From Chitinophaga pinensis (GTDB lineage: Bacteria > Bacteroidota > Bacteroidia > Chitinophagales > Chitinophagaceae), in assembly GCA_943331145.2 (NCBI GenBank), contig CALQKL020000092.1, positions 1 through 8,049 of the forward strand: 8,049 nt of DNA, in the 5' to 3' direction. The position numbers and the translations under genes were made by a program. The notes under the pieces are model-generated. The model saw only the letters and a program-made list of their open reading frames with translations. It was not told where the DNA came from and did not search any database. Positions 1 to 6,065 of this stretch are shown here, in pieces. The stretch's first letter is position 1. Every line of letters begins with the position of its first letter.

Positions 1-383
1 ATGCAACAACTTACATCAATGGAAATTCTGGTTATGCAGACGTTGATTATACTGCAACTGTTGATCCAACAATCGGTAATTTAGTTGATGGTGGTTTATA
101 TACAATCATTTCTCAAAAATGGTTCGCTTTAAATGGTATTGCTCCGTTCGAAGTATGGTCTGATTACAGAAGAACAGATATCGTTTATGGTGAAGGTGTT
201 TCTTATGATCAAACGAATACTGGTGTTTGGGCAACACAATTATCAACATTATCTGGAGCTGCATCTTCAATTCCAGTTAGATTGTTTTACCCACAATCAG
301 AATATAGTTTCAATGAAGCTAACGTAAACACACAAGGTTCTATAAGCGTATTTACATCAAAAGTATTCTGGGATCTTCAATAA
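1..383 (+). CDS. SusD/RagB-family outer-membrane lipoprotein, C-terminal part (5' end outside window)
   Basis: An open frame enters from the left edge (first full codon at position 3) and ends at TAA 381-383, giving about 126 visible residues. The segment QKWFALNGIAPFEVWSDYRR, followed by IPVRLFYPQSEY and the ending SKVFWDLQ, is the typical C-terminal signature of the SusD-like proteins of the SusD_2 type. By family knowledge these are surface-exposed lipoproteins that cap a SusC-type TonB-dependent transporter and help bind a glycan, peptide or other nutrient; the substrate cannot be read from this fragment. The signal peptide and the TPR-rich N-terminal half lie outside the window. The DUF1735 lipoprotein gene follows after 34 bases on the same strand, which fits one operon. 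A susC-like gene is expected just upstream, but this is inferred. The family call is fairly sure; a classical SusD rather than the SusD_2 subgroup is the main alternative. Confidence 0.85.
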   Translation, partial: ATTYINGNSGYADVDYTATVDPTIGNLVDGGLYTIISQKWFALNGIAPFEVWSDYRRTDIVYGEGVSYDQTNTGVWATQLSTLSGAASSIPVRLFYPQSEYSFNEANVNTQGSISVFTSKVFWDLQ

Positions 384-417
384 TTTCCATTACCAATTAA
401 AAATTAAAATAAATAAA

Positions 418-1341
418 ATGAAAAATATTTTTAAACTAAGTTTCTTCGGAGTTGCAATGACTGTTGCATTCTCTAGTTGTCTTAAAGACAAAGGTTTTGA
501 TAATGGAGATTACGGAATCCAAGTTATCGAAAAGAAAGGTGTTTCTTTACCTCAATCAATTGCAGGTTCTGTTGATTACGGCTTGTTATCATCAGATGCA
601 CCACAAATATTAGCCGCTCCAATCGTTGCATTAGAAACTATTGGTGCTCAATCATCTGATGTTACTGTACAATTTGCACTTAAACCAGAATTGGTTGCTG
701 CTGATCCTGATTTAACATTATTACCAGCTAGTGCTTATACTACTAATTTAACTGCAACTATAAAAGCAGGAAAATTATTAGATACATTAGATATCTCTAG
801 TCCAAGAGCTTCTGATTTAGATCCAAACTTAACTTACGGTTTAGGTCTTGAATTGGTAAGTGCGAGCAATGGTTTTACAGTTGCAAGCAATATGAAAGAA
901 GTTTTAGTTAGAATCACTGTTAAAAATATTTATGATGGTGAATATACTGCTAACGGTTATTTTTATCACCCAACAGCTCCAAGAGCAATCACAAACAGAC
1001 CTAAAACTTTAGCTACAACTGGTCCTAATTCAGTTGAAGTTGAATTAGGTGATTTAGGTGGTAGTGGTTACTTTGCTATTTTTACTGTTGACCCAGGAAC
1101 TGGTGCTTTAACCATTTCTCAAGCTCCAGGAAGTACACCGATTAACATCTTCACAAGTGGTTTGCCAGCTCAAAACTTAGATGGAACTGCAACAGGTTTT
1201 ACTGGTGCTTGGCCAAGTGCTGATCAATGTAACAATGTTTACGATCCAGCAACACACGAATTTAGAGTTAGATATGGTTACCCAGGAGGTACTAGTGGAC
1301 AAATCTTCAGAGTAACTGAAGAGATCATTAAATTGAACTAA
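418..1341 (+). CDS. DUF1735-domain surface lipoprotein
   Basis: This is a complete 307-residue protein. The N-terminus (residues 1-20, two lysines then a hydrophobic stretch) ends in FSSC, a lipobox of the kind seen in Bacteroidota, so Cys21 is the likely lipidated residue. The charged LKDKGFD stretch just after it could act as a surface-export signal (inference). Residues about 60-170 resemble the DUF1735 domain: VQFALKPELV, then a run of threonine-rich beta strands, LTYGLGLELVSASNG, and VLVRITVKNIYDGEY leading into a second beta-rich domain. The end, FRVRYGYPGG, is also typical of lipoproteins found after SusD genes. Such proteins are accessory surface lipoproteins of SusCD-type uptake loci, probably substrate-binding; no catalytic motif is visible. 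ATG 418 follows an A-rich leader without a Shine-Dalgarno sequence. It lies 34 bases after the SusD gene and ends 16 bases before a terminator, so it is the last gene of that operon. Confidence 0.8.
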   Translation: MKNIFKLSFFGVAMTVAFSSCLKDKGFDNGDYGIQVIEKKGVSLPQSIAGSVDYGLLSSDAPQILAAPIVALETIGAQSSDVTVQFALKPELVAADPDLTLLPASAYTTNLTATIKAGKLLDTLDISSPRASDLDPNLTYGLGLELVSASNGFTVASNMKEVLVRITVKNIYDGEYTANGYFYHPTAPRAITNRPKTLATTGPNSVEVELGDLGGSGYFAIFTVDPGTGALTISQAPGSTPINIFTSGLPAQNLDGTATGFTGAWPSADQCNNVYDPATHEFRVRYGYPGGTSGQIFRVTEEIIKLN

Positions 1342-1357
1342 TACAATCTTTAATATT

Positions 1358-1391
1358 AAAAAAGACCATCGGTTTCGGTGGTCTTTTTTTT
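1358..1391 (+). terminator. Rho-independent terminator closing the SusD/DUF1735 operon, possibly bidirectional
   Basis: GACCATCG at 1364-1371 pairs with CGGTGGTC at 1376-1383 around a GTTT loop, giving eight pairs including one G-T. The hairpin is followed by eight T (1384-1391) and preceded by six A (1358-1363). The T-run makes it a good terminator for the plus-strand operon ending at 1341. The A-run becomes a U-run on the other strand, so it could also stop minus-strand transcripts arriving from radC. Confidence 0.9.
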
Positions 1392-1411
1392 ATAAAATAA
1401 TCTTTACAAAA

Positions 1412-1726
1412 ATGTCGGATAATAAACCAGTAGAAAATCAATTGAACATTGAAATTTCAGAAGAAATCGCTGAGGGTACTTACGCTAATTTAGCCATCAT
1501 CACACATAGCCATGCAGAATTTGTAGTAGATTTTGTAAACGTTATGCCAGGTTCTCCAAAAAGCAAAGTAAAAAGCAGAATCATTCTAACGCCTTTTCAT
1601 GCTAAAAGATTTATGAAAGCGATGATTGATAACGTAAAGAAATTTGAAGCGGCTAATGGCACGATTCAGGATATGGAATCAGTTGAAATTCCATTTAATT
1701 TCGGTGGTCCAACGGGTATGGCATAA
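1412..1726 (+). CDS. DUF3467 domain protein
   Basis: This is a 104-residue, soluble protein with no signal peptide or membrane segment. The pattern NIEISEEIAEGTYANLAIITHS, then AEFVVDFVNVMPGSPKSKVKSRIILTP and HAKRFMKAMIDNVKKFE, ending in an FNFGG motif, matches the DUF3467 family across its whole length. The molecular function of the family is not established. From general knowledge the gene often sits just after rpoC in Bacteroidota, which has led to the idea of a link with transcription, but here it is next to a SusD-type operon and radC instead. ATG 1412 is only 20 bases after the T-run of a strong terminator, and I find no TAnnTTTG box in that gap, so how it is transcribed is unclear. Its stop codon is 4 bases from the stop of the convergent radC gene. 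Family call is confident, function unknown. Confidence 0.85.
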   Translation: MSDNKPVENQLNIEISEEIAEGTYANLAIITHSHAEFVVDFVNVMPGSPKSKVKSRIILTPFHAKRFMKAMIDNVKKFEAANGTIQDMESVEIPFNFGGPTGMA

Positions 1727-1730
1727 TCAA

Positions 1731-2432
1731 TTATATCAATCCTTCTTCCATAAAACTAAAGTAACCTTCATCACTCACAATGATGTGGTCTAATAATTTT
1801 ATATCCATCAAAGAAGCTGCATCTCCAATCTTTTTTGTGATGGCTTTATCTGCATTACTTGGATTTAAATTGCCTGATGGATGATTATGACAAAGGATAA
1901 TGCCTACTGCAATAAGTTCAAGTGCCATTCGTAAAATAATTCTAGGGTCAGCTACTGTACCTGTAATTCCACCTTTACTGATGACTTCAAAATGAATGAT
2001 TTTATTGGCTTGGTTTAAAAACAAGACAGCAAATACCTCATAAGTTAAATCTTTGAATTTTTCGTTTAAATATTGAGCAACTTCATGGCTTCCTTTGATA
2101 GTTTGTTTTAAAACAGATTCTGAATTCAACCTTCTACGACCCATTTCTAACGCTGCCATAATTGTTATTGATTTTGTTTCGCCAATCCCATTTATCTTTT
2201 GAAAATCAATCAAAGAAAGCTTTCCCAATTCATTCAAGCAATTGTTGCATCGCATCATTATTGCTTTAGCTAAATCTATAGCAGAATTATTTTTGTTTCC
2301 ATTTTTAATTAAAATAGCCAACAACTCAGAATTACTCAATTGCATTGGACCAAAATTTTTTATTTTTTCATAAGGCTGATCGTCTTTACTCCAATTTTTT
2401 ATAGATGTGGAAGTGTTGTTAATATTTTTCAT
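1731..2432 (-). CDS. radC: RadC-family JAB/MPN (JAMM) domain protein
   Basis: A 233-residue protein of normal family length. The N-terminal part (about residues 20-100) has the RadC-type start YEKIKNFGPMQLSNSELLAI and a helix-hairpin-helix-like stretch INGIGETKSITIMAAL (80-95). The C-terminal MPN domain begins near YEVFAVLFLN (131-140, Glu132 being the likely JAMM glutamate). It carries HNHPSGNLNPSNAD (182-195), in which His182, His184 and Asp195 form the metal site and Ser192 matches the JAMM serine. Ending D215-HIIVSDEGYFSF is also typical. Related JAMM proteins are zinc peptidases, but the role of RadC is unresolved: the old assignment as a DNA-repair protein is not well supported. The gene is divergent from prs (73 bases apart) and convergent with the DUF3467 gene (4 bases). 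All catalytic-site residues are present, so it appears intact. Confidence 0.92.
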   Translation of the reverse strand: MKNINNTSTSIKNWSKDDQPYEKIKNFGPMQLSNSELLAILIKNGNKNNSAIDLAKAIMMRCNNCLNELGKLSLIDFQKINGIGETKSITIMAALEMGRRRLNSESVLKQTIKGSHEVAQYLNEKFKDLTYEVFAVLFLNQANKIIHFEVISKGGITGTVADPRIILRMALELIAVGIILCHNHPSGNLNPSNADKAITKKIGDAASLMDIKLLDHIIVSDEGYFSFMEEGLI

Positions 2433-2465
2433 GAAAATTTAATATTTAATGCAGCAAACTAAACA

Positions 2466-2473
2466 TACTTTTG
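2466..2473 (+). promoter_or_regulatory. Probable -7 promoter box for prs
   Basis: TACTTTTG fits the TAnnTTTG -7 consensus used by the housekeeping sigma factor of Bacteroidota and lies 32 bases before the prs start codon, in the 73-base gap between the divergent radC and prs genes. A matching TTTG -33 box at the usual 19-base spacing (2443-2446) is not present, so the promoter is only half supported. On the other strand TTAGTTTG (2462-2455) differs from the consensus at one base and could serve radC. Confidence 0.5.
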
Positions 2474-2505
2474 CTTAATTAATTTTACCTGAAATAAATT
2501 ATAAA

Positions 2506-3462
2506 ATGGAATCAAACGCAAAAATATTTTCCGGAAGAGGATCTAGTTATTTAGCAGAAAAAATTGCAAAAAAATTTGGAGAAAAAATTGGAAGCGTTAA
2601 AATCCAGCAATTTAGTGATGGTGAAATTGGGGTAGAATTTGAAGAAAGTATCAGAGGTAAGTTTGTTTTTTTAGTTCAAAGTACTTTTGCGCCTACAGAT
2701 AATTTAATGGAATTGCTTTTAATGATTGATGCCGCAAAAAGAGCATCCGCATACAAAGTAATTGCTGTAATGCCTTATTATGGCTATGCTCGTCAAGATA
2801 GAAAAGATAAGCCTCGTGTGGCAATTGGCTCTAAATTAGTGGCCAATATGTTGGTTGCAGCTGGTGCCGATAGAGTGGTAACTATGGACTTACATGCACC
2901 ACAAATTCAAGGCTATTTTGATATTCCTGTTGATCATTTAGATTCATCTGCAATATTCATTCCTTACATCGAAAGTTTACAATTAGAAAACTTAACTTTT
3001 GCTGCTCCAGATGTTGGAAGTGCAAATCGTATTAGAGAAGTGGCTTCGTTTTTTGAAGTGGATATGGTTATTTGTGACAAGCATAGAAAACGTGCTAACG
3101 AAATTTCTAGTATGGTGGTGATAGGGGATGTAAAAGATAGAAACATCGTATTGATTGATGACATCTGTGATACCGGCGGAACCTTAGCTAAAAGCGCTGC
3201 ATTAATGATGGAAAAAGGGGCTAAAAGTGTTCGTGCTTTTTGTACACATCCAGTGTTAAGTGGCAATGCATACGAAAATATTGAAAATAGTGTTTTACAA
3301 GAATTGGTTGTTTGTGATACCATTCCGCTAAAAAAACAAACCCCAAAAATTAAAGTACTCTCTACAGATGAGCTTTTTGCTATTGCTTTAAGAAACGCTT
3401 ACGAAAACAAGAGCATTAATAGTTTATTTATCAAGTCAAGAATGCTAAAAGGCGGGAAGTAA
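2506..3462 (+). CDS. prs: Ribose-phosphate pyrophosphokinase (PRPP synthetase)
   Basis: The enzyme transfers pyrophosphate from ATP to ribose 5-phosphate, making PRPP for purine, pyrimidine, NAD, histidine and tryptophan synthesis; it is cytosolic and usually hexameric. At 318 residues it has the normal length of class I enzymes. Visible motifs: FSDGE (37-41); YYGYARQDRK (91-100, nucleotide contact); VTMDLHAPQIQGYFDIPVDH (125-144) with the metal-binding His130; the flexible catalytic loop DKHRKRAN (191-198), in which Lys192 and Arg194 align with the catalytic Lys/Arg pair; and the ribose-phosphate loop VLIDDICDTGGTLAKSA (215-231). The start at ATG 2506 gives the standard N-terminus NAKIFSGRGS. 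Leader is A-rich with no Shine-Dalgarno. It appears monocistronic: divergent from radC on the left and meeting the convergent secreted-protein gene 18 bases after its stop, with no GC-rich terminator between. Confidence 0.97.
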   Translation: MESNAKIFSGRGSSYLAEKIAKKFGEKIGSVKIQQFSDGEIGVEFEESIRGKFVFLVQSTFAPTDNLMELLLMIDAAKRASAYKVIAVMPYYGYARQDRKDKPRVAIGSKLVANMLVAAGADRVVTMDLHAPQIQGYFDIPVDHLDSSAIFIPYIESLQLENLTFAAPDVGSANRIREVASFFEVDMVICDKHRKRANEISSMVVIGDVKDRNIVLIDDICDTGGTLAKSAALMMEKGAKSVRAFCTHPVLSGNAYENIENSVLQELVVCDTIPLKKQTPKIKVLSTDELFAIALRNAYENKSINSLFIKSRMLKGGK

Positions 3463-3480
3463 ATTTAAATTAGACTGGAT

Positions 3481-4146
3481 TTAATTCACGCGTACAAAGA
3501 AATAGTTCATATCTGATTTCTTGGCAATTTCTTGATTGTAATTCCCATTTAATCTTAATACGCTAATGCCCAAGCTATCCCAATATTGTTTTTGCTGCTG
3601 AGCTGGTTGAATATAATTGAATACTTTATACTGGCTACAAGTTTGGTAAATAATAAAATCATAATAGTTGTTGTTGGTATTTACCGTACATAAGTATAAG
3701 CCACTTCTACCTGCTACAAGTCCTACTTTCAAATAATTTAAAGGCTCGTTTCTATTGTATAAAAACCCATATCCTTGGCTAAAATAATTTTGAAATTGTC
3801 CTTCAAAAACAAGGGGATTGAATTCAATATTCGCATAATTTAAAATTGGCCCCGATCCATTATTTACAACTTTAAAAGCTTGAATATTTGAATTTAATGC
3901 GGTAAATGGATATACAAATTGACTTGTGCTTCTAGGTTGAAGGGTATCTGAAATGGTGGATGAGAATTTTATGGTATCGTAAATGTTGATGCCGTTTATA
4001 TGGTTAGATATTTCTGTTGGAATGTAAACCGTATCTGAAACGTAATTCGTACAATTGTCTTCTGGGTAACGATCACCACATTGAAATGCAGGCGTAACAA
4101 TCATATAAGCACAAAGCACGGCAAAAACTAAAAACCAATTTTTCAT
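3481..4146 (-). CDS. Secreted protein of unknown function
   Basis: I do not recognise this 221-residue protein. It starts with a clear export signal (MKNWF followed by a hydrophobic core to about residue 20). Cleavage after Ala20 by signal peptidase I is plausible; a lipoprotein alternative at Cys23 would need the atypical lipobox AFQC. The mature part is rich in Asn, Tyr, Gln and Ser and low in charge, with four cysteines (23, 32, 153, 170) that could form two disulfides outside the cytoplasm. After about residue 36 it alternates short beta-like stretches with turns, as in small beta-sandwich secreted proteins of Bacteroidota. No enzyme motif or C-terminal sorting domain is visible. It lies 56 bases after the RluA-family gene on the same strand, so it may be the third gene of that unit. 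AAAAAGTA at 4172-4179 reads TACTTTTT on the minus strand, a near match to the -7 box, so a promoter of its own is possible. Confidence 0.6.
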   Translation of the reverse strand: MKNWFLVFAVLCAYMIVTPAFQCGDRYPEDNCTNYVSDTVYIPTEISNHINGINIYDTIKFSSTISDTLQPRSTSQFVYPFTALNSNIQAFKVVNNGSGPILNYANIEFNPLVFEGQFQNYFSQGYGFLYNRNEPLNYLKVGLVAGRSGLYLCTVNTNNNYYDFIIYQTCSQYKVFNYIQPAQQQKQYWDSLGISVLRLNGNYNQEIAKKSDMNYFFVRVN

Positions 4147-4202
4147 AAAATTATTTTTTGAATAGACTTAAAAAAGTATAAAAATGTTGCCTAAGTTTTT
4201 CT

Positions 4203-4925
4203 TTACGTATTGAATTTCTTAATCTGCTTCATCAGCGCAGAGAACTGTTTCGGAACCTCTGCAATCAATTCAAATGGCTTGCCATTTTCATCATTAAATA
4301 TCAATTTATAAGAATGAAGCGCTAATCTATTTATCATTGGCCTTTCTTCATCTTCATGTTTGCTGAGTTTGAAGTTCTTTTTTACACTGGAAAGTAAAAC
4401 GGGCTTGCCATCTCCATAAATTGGATCACAAGCTAAAGGATGTCCAATACTTTTTGAGTGAACACGTATTTGATGGGTTCTTCCGGTATGTAATTGAAAA
4501 GACACCAACGAAAAATATTTATTGGCTTCCATAACCTCATAGGAGGTTGATGAGGGCTTTCCGTTTCTATGAATACACATTGTGCCCTTTTGAAGCGGAT
4601 GCTCCGAAATTGGCGCCTCTATTAAGGCTGAGCTTTCTGTTGGCATGCCAATGACTACACCAACATAATATTTCTCAATGTTTCGTCCTTCAAAAAGTTG
4701 AGAAAAATATTTATGGGTTTGTTCATTTTTAGCAAAAATGATAATGCCACTGGTGTCTTTATCTAAACGATGAACCGTAAATATCGAACCATATTTTTTT
4801 AATAATAAATCTTTCAATGAAGGCTCTGATTGCATTCTATCAGGAATAGAAAGCAAACCAGCAGGCTTGTTTATTGCAATGAAGTTATCATCTTCATAAA
4901 TGATATTCAGGATTTGATTATTCAA
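4203..4925 (-). CDS. RluA-family RNA pseudouridine synthase (TTG start)
   Basis: This enzyme converts specific uridines in rRNA or tRNA to pseudouridine; the target site cannot be told from sequence. The 240 residues are a bare catalytic domain without the S4 domain carried by RluC/RluD types. Motifs: IIYEDDNFIAINKPAGLLS (8-26); VHRLDKDTSGIIIFAK (51-66) with catalytic Asp55; LHTGRTHQIRVH (145-156); GHPLACDPIYGD (161-172); and RLALHSYKLIF (200-210). The only sensible start before the conserved domain is TTG at 4925-4923, since the in-frame TAG at 4934-4932, which is also the stop codon of the upstream rluB, is just two codons earlier and no ATG lies between. The genes are therefore tightly linked and probably translated together; an AAGGA in the end of rluB, 16 bases before the TTG, might help. 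Family is certain; the start codon is a reasoned choice. Confidence 0.92.
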   Translation of the reverse strand: MNNQILNIIYEDDNFIAINKPAGLLSIPDRMQSEPSLKDLLLKKYGSIFTVHRLDKDTSGIIIFAKNEQTHKYFSQLFEGRNIEKYYVGVVIGMPTESSALIEAPISEHPLQKGTMCIHRNGKPSSTSYEVMEANKYFSLVSFQLHTGRTHQIRVHSKSIGHPLACDPIYGDGKPVLLSSVKKNFKLSKHEDEERPMINRLALHSYKLIFNDENGKPFELIAEVPKQFSALMKQIKKFNT

Positions 4926-4931
4926 AACGAG

Positions 4932-5945
4932 CTATTTTTTTTCCTTTACTTTAGATGCGTTCATGTATTTAAGCAATCGAATTTCTTTTTCGCTTAAATA
5001 TCTCCACTTGCCACGTTCTACATTTTTTTTGGTTAATCCAGCATACATTACCCTGTCTAATCCTTTTACATCGTATCCCAAATGTTCAAAAATACGACGC
5101 ACAATTCTATTTCTACCACTATGTATTTCAATACCAATTATAGACTTATCTTTCGAATCAGCGTAAGCCAAACTATCCACCAATACTGGACCATCTTCTA
5201 AAACCAAACCTGTTAATATTTTTTCGAAATCGTTTTTCGTGAGTAGCTTATCGAGTTTTACTTCATATACTTTTTTAATTTCAAAACTTGGATGAGATAG
5301 TTTTTGTGTAAGATCGCCATCATTGGTTAACAACAAAACGCCTGATGTATTTCTATCCAAACGTCCAATTGGGTAAACCCTTTCTTCAGTAGCACTTTTG
5401 ATTAATTGCAAAACTGTTTTTCTGCCTTGAGGATCATCAGTTGTAGTAATATAATCTTTGGGTTTGTTTAATAAAATGTATTGAAGGTTCTTGGTGACAA
5501 ATAATTTTTTGCCATTGTAAATCACTTCATCAGTATCTAACACTTTATAACCTGGTTCTTTTGCAATTGCACCATTTACTTTTACATTGCCCTCTGCAAT
5601 AATCGTAACAGCATCTCTACGAGAGCATACCCCACAATGCGCCAGATATTTATTCAACGGCATTATACCTGTAGGTGGATTTCCTTTTGTAGATTTTGCT
5701 GCGGGCTTACCGTCTTTATTTGTAGTTACTTTTTCTTTTGAAACAGCCTTTGCCTTTTCATCATTTCTTTTAGCGGCTAACGCTGGATTCTTAGCAGCCA
5801 TTCTTGCCTGATATTTCTCTTCCTTAACTTTATCGAAATATGCGGCTCTTTCTTTTTTGGCTTTCTTTTTCTCTTGTCTGAATGCTTCTTTTACGGCACT
5901 ATTTTTTTTCTTGTTCGTAAATTTCTGGAATGGCGATTGGCTCAT
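4932..5945 (-). CDS. rluB: RsuA/RluB-family rRNA pseudouridine synthase with basic N-terminal extension
   Basis: This enzyme isomerises a uridine in rRNA, in RluB's case in the peptidyl-transferase region of 23S rRNA; the exact site here is inferred. Of 337 residues, 1-94 are a low-complexity extension rich in Lys, Ala and Glu, likely disordered or helical and RNA-binding. Then follow an S4 RNA-binding domain (about 95-145: MPLNKYLAHCGVCSRRDA, VKVNG), the YILLNKPKDYITTTDD strand (156-171), the catalytic motif YPIGRLDRNTSGVLLLTNDG (191-210, Asp197), KVYEV (225-229), and the closing EIHSGRNRIVRRIFEHLGYD (273-292). Without the extension it has normal family length. Start ATG 5945 keeps the extension; Met95 could be an internal start giving a standard-length form. 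It heads a minus-strand unit with the RluA-family gene and perhaps the secreted-protein gene. The gene symbol rests on family resemblance, so RluF or RsuA specificity is not excluded. Confidence 0.9.
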   Translation of the reverse strand: MSQSPFQKFTNKKKNSAVKEAFRQEKKKAKKERAAYFDKVKEEKYQARMAAKNPALAAKRNDEKAKAVSKEKVTTNKDGKPAAKSTKGNPPTGIMPLNKYLAHCGVCSRRDAVTIIAEGNVKVNGAIAKEPGYKVLDTDEVIYNGKKLFVTKNLQYILLNKPKDYITTTDDPQGRKTVLQLIKSATEERVYPIGRLDRNTSGVLLLTNDGDLTQKLSHPSFEIKKVYEVKLDKLLTKNDFEKILTGLVLEDGPVLVDSLAYADSKDKSIIGIEIHSGRNRIVRRIFEHLGYDVKGLDRVMYAGLTKKNVERGKWRYLSEKEIRLLKYMNASKVKEKK

Positions 5946-5985
5946 AATGGTTGAAGTTAATACTGTTTTTACAACAGGGTTTTGA

Positions 5986-5993
5986 CAAATGTA
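5986..5993 (-). promoter_or_regulatory. Probable -7 promoter box for the rluB operon
   Basis: Read on the minus strand this is TACATTTG, an exact fit to the Bacteroidota TAnnTTTG -7 consensus, 40 bases before the rluB start codon and just past the terminator of the upstream dehydrogenase gene. No clear TTTG/TTG -33 box is seen at the usual spacing. Confidence 0.5.
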
Positions 5994-6014
5994 CGCTAAA
6001 ATCCGGGTTAAATT

Positions 6015-6044
6015 AAAAAAACCGCCCTTTTGGAGAGCGGTTTT
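6015..6044 (-). terminator. Rho-independent terminator after the Glu/Leu/Phe/Val dehydrogenase gene
   Basis: On the minus strand AAAACCGC (6044-6037) pairs with GCGGTTTT (6025-6018), with an inner CC/GG pairing possible around an AAAA loop. The stem runs into seven T (6021-6015). It begins 21 bases after the dehydrogenase stop codon, so it ends that transcript and separates it from the rluB promoter. Confidence 0.85.
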
Positions 6045-6065
6045 AAATATTCGAATGATTATTTA

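Noticed and set aside
133..327. Open frame on the plus strand within the SusD-like fragment
   Set aside because: It lies in a different frame over clear SusD-type coding sequence and its translation has no recognisable features.
2964..3323. Open frame of 119 codons on the minus strand inside prs
   Set aside because: The other strand encodes the conserved catalytic loop and PRPP-binding loop of prs; the antisense frame is a by-product of that coding sequence.
3465..3484. Small hairpin between prs and the convergent gene as a terminator
   Set aside because: The stem has six A-T pairs only, no T-run follows, and it overlaps a stop codon; it is too weak to call.
4932..4934. TAG as a reassigned sense codon
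   Set aside because: TAG also ends the ccmD-like gene at its expected length, and nothing else in the window suggests a changed genetic code.
4932..4942. Programmed frameshifting on the run of eight A at the end of rluB to make a fused enzyme
   Set aside because: Both shifted frames meet stop codons within a few codons (TAA or TGA), so only read-through of the TAG in the original frame could join the proteins.
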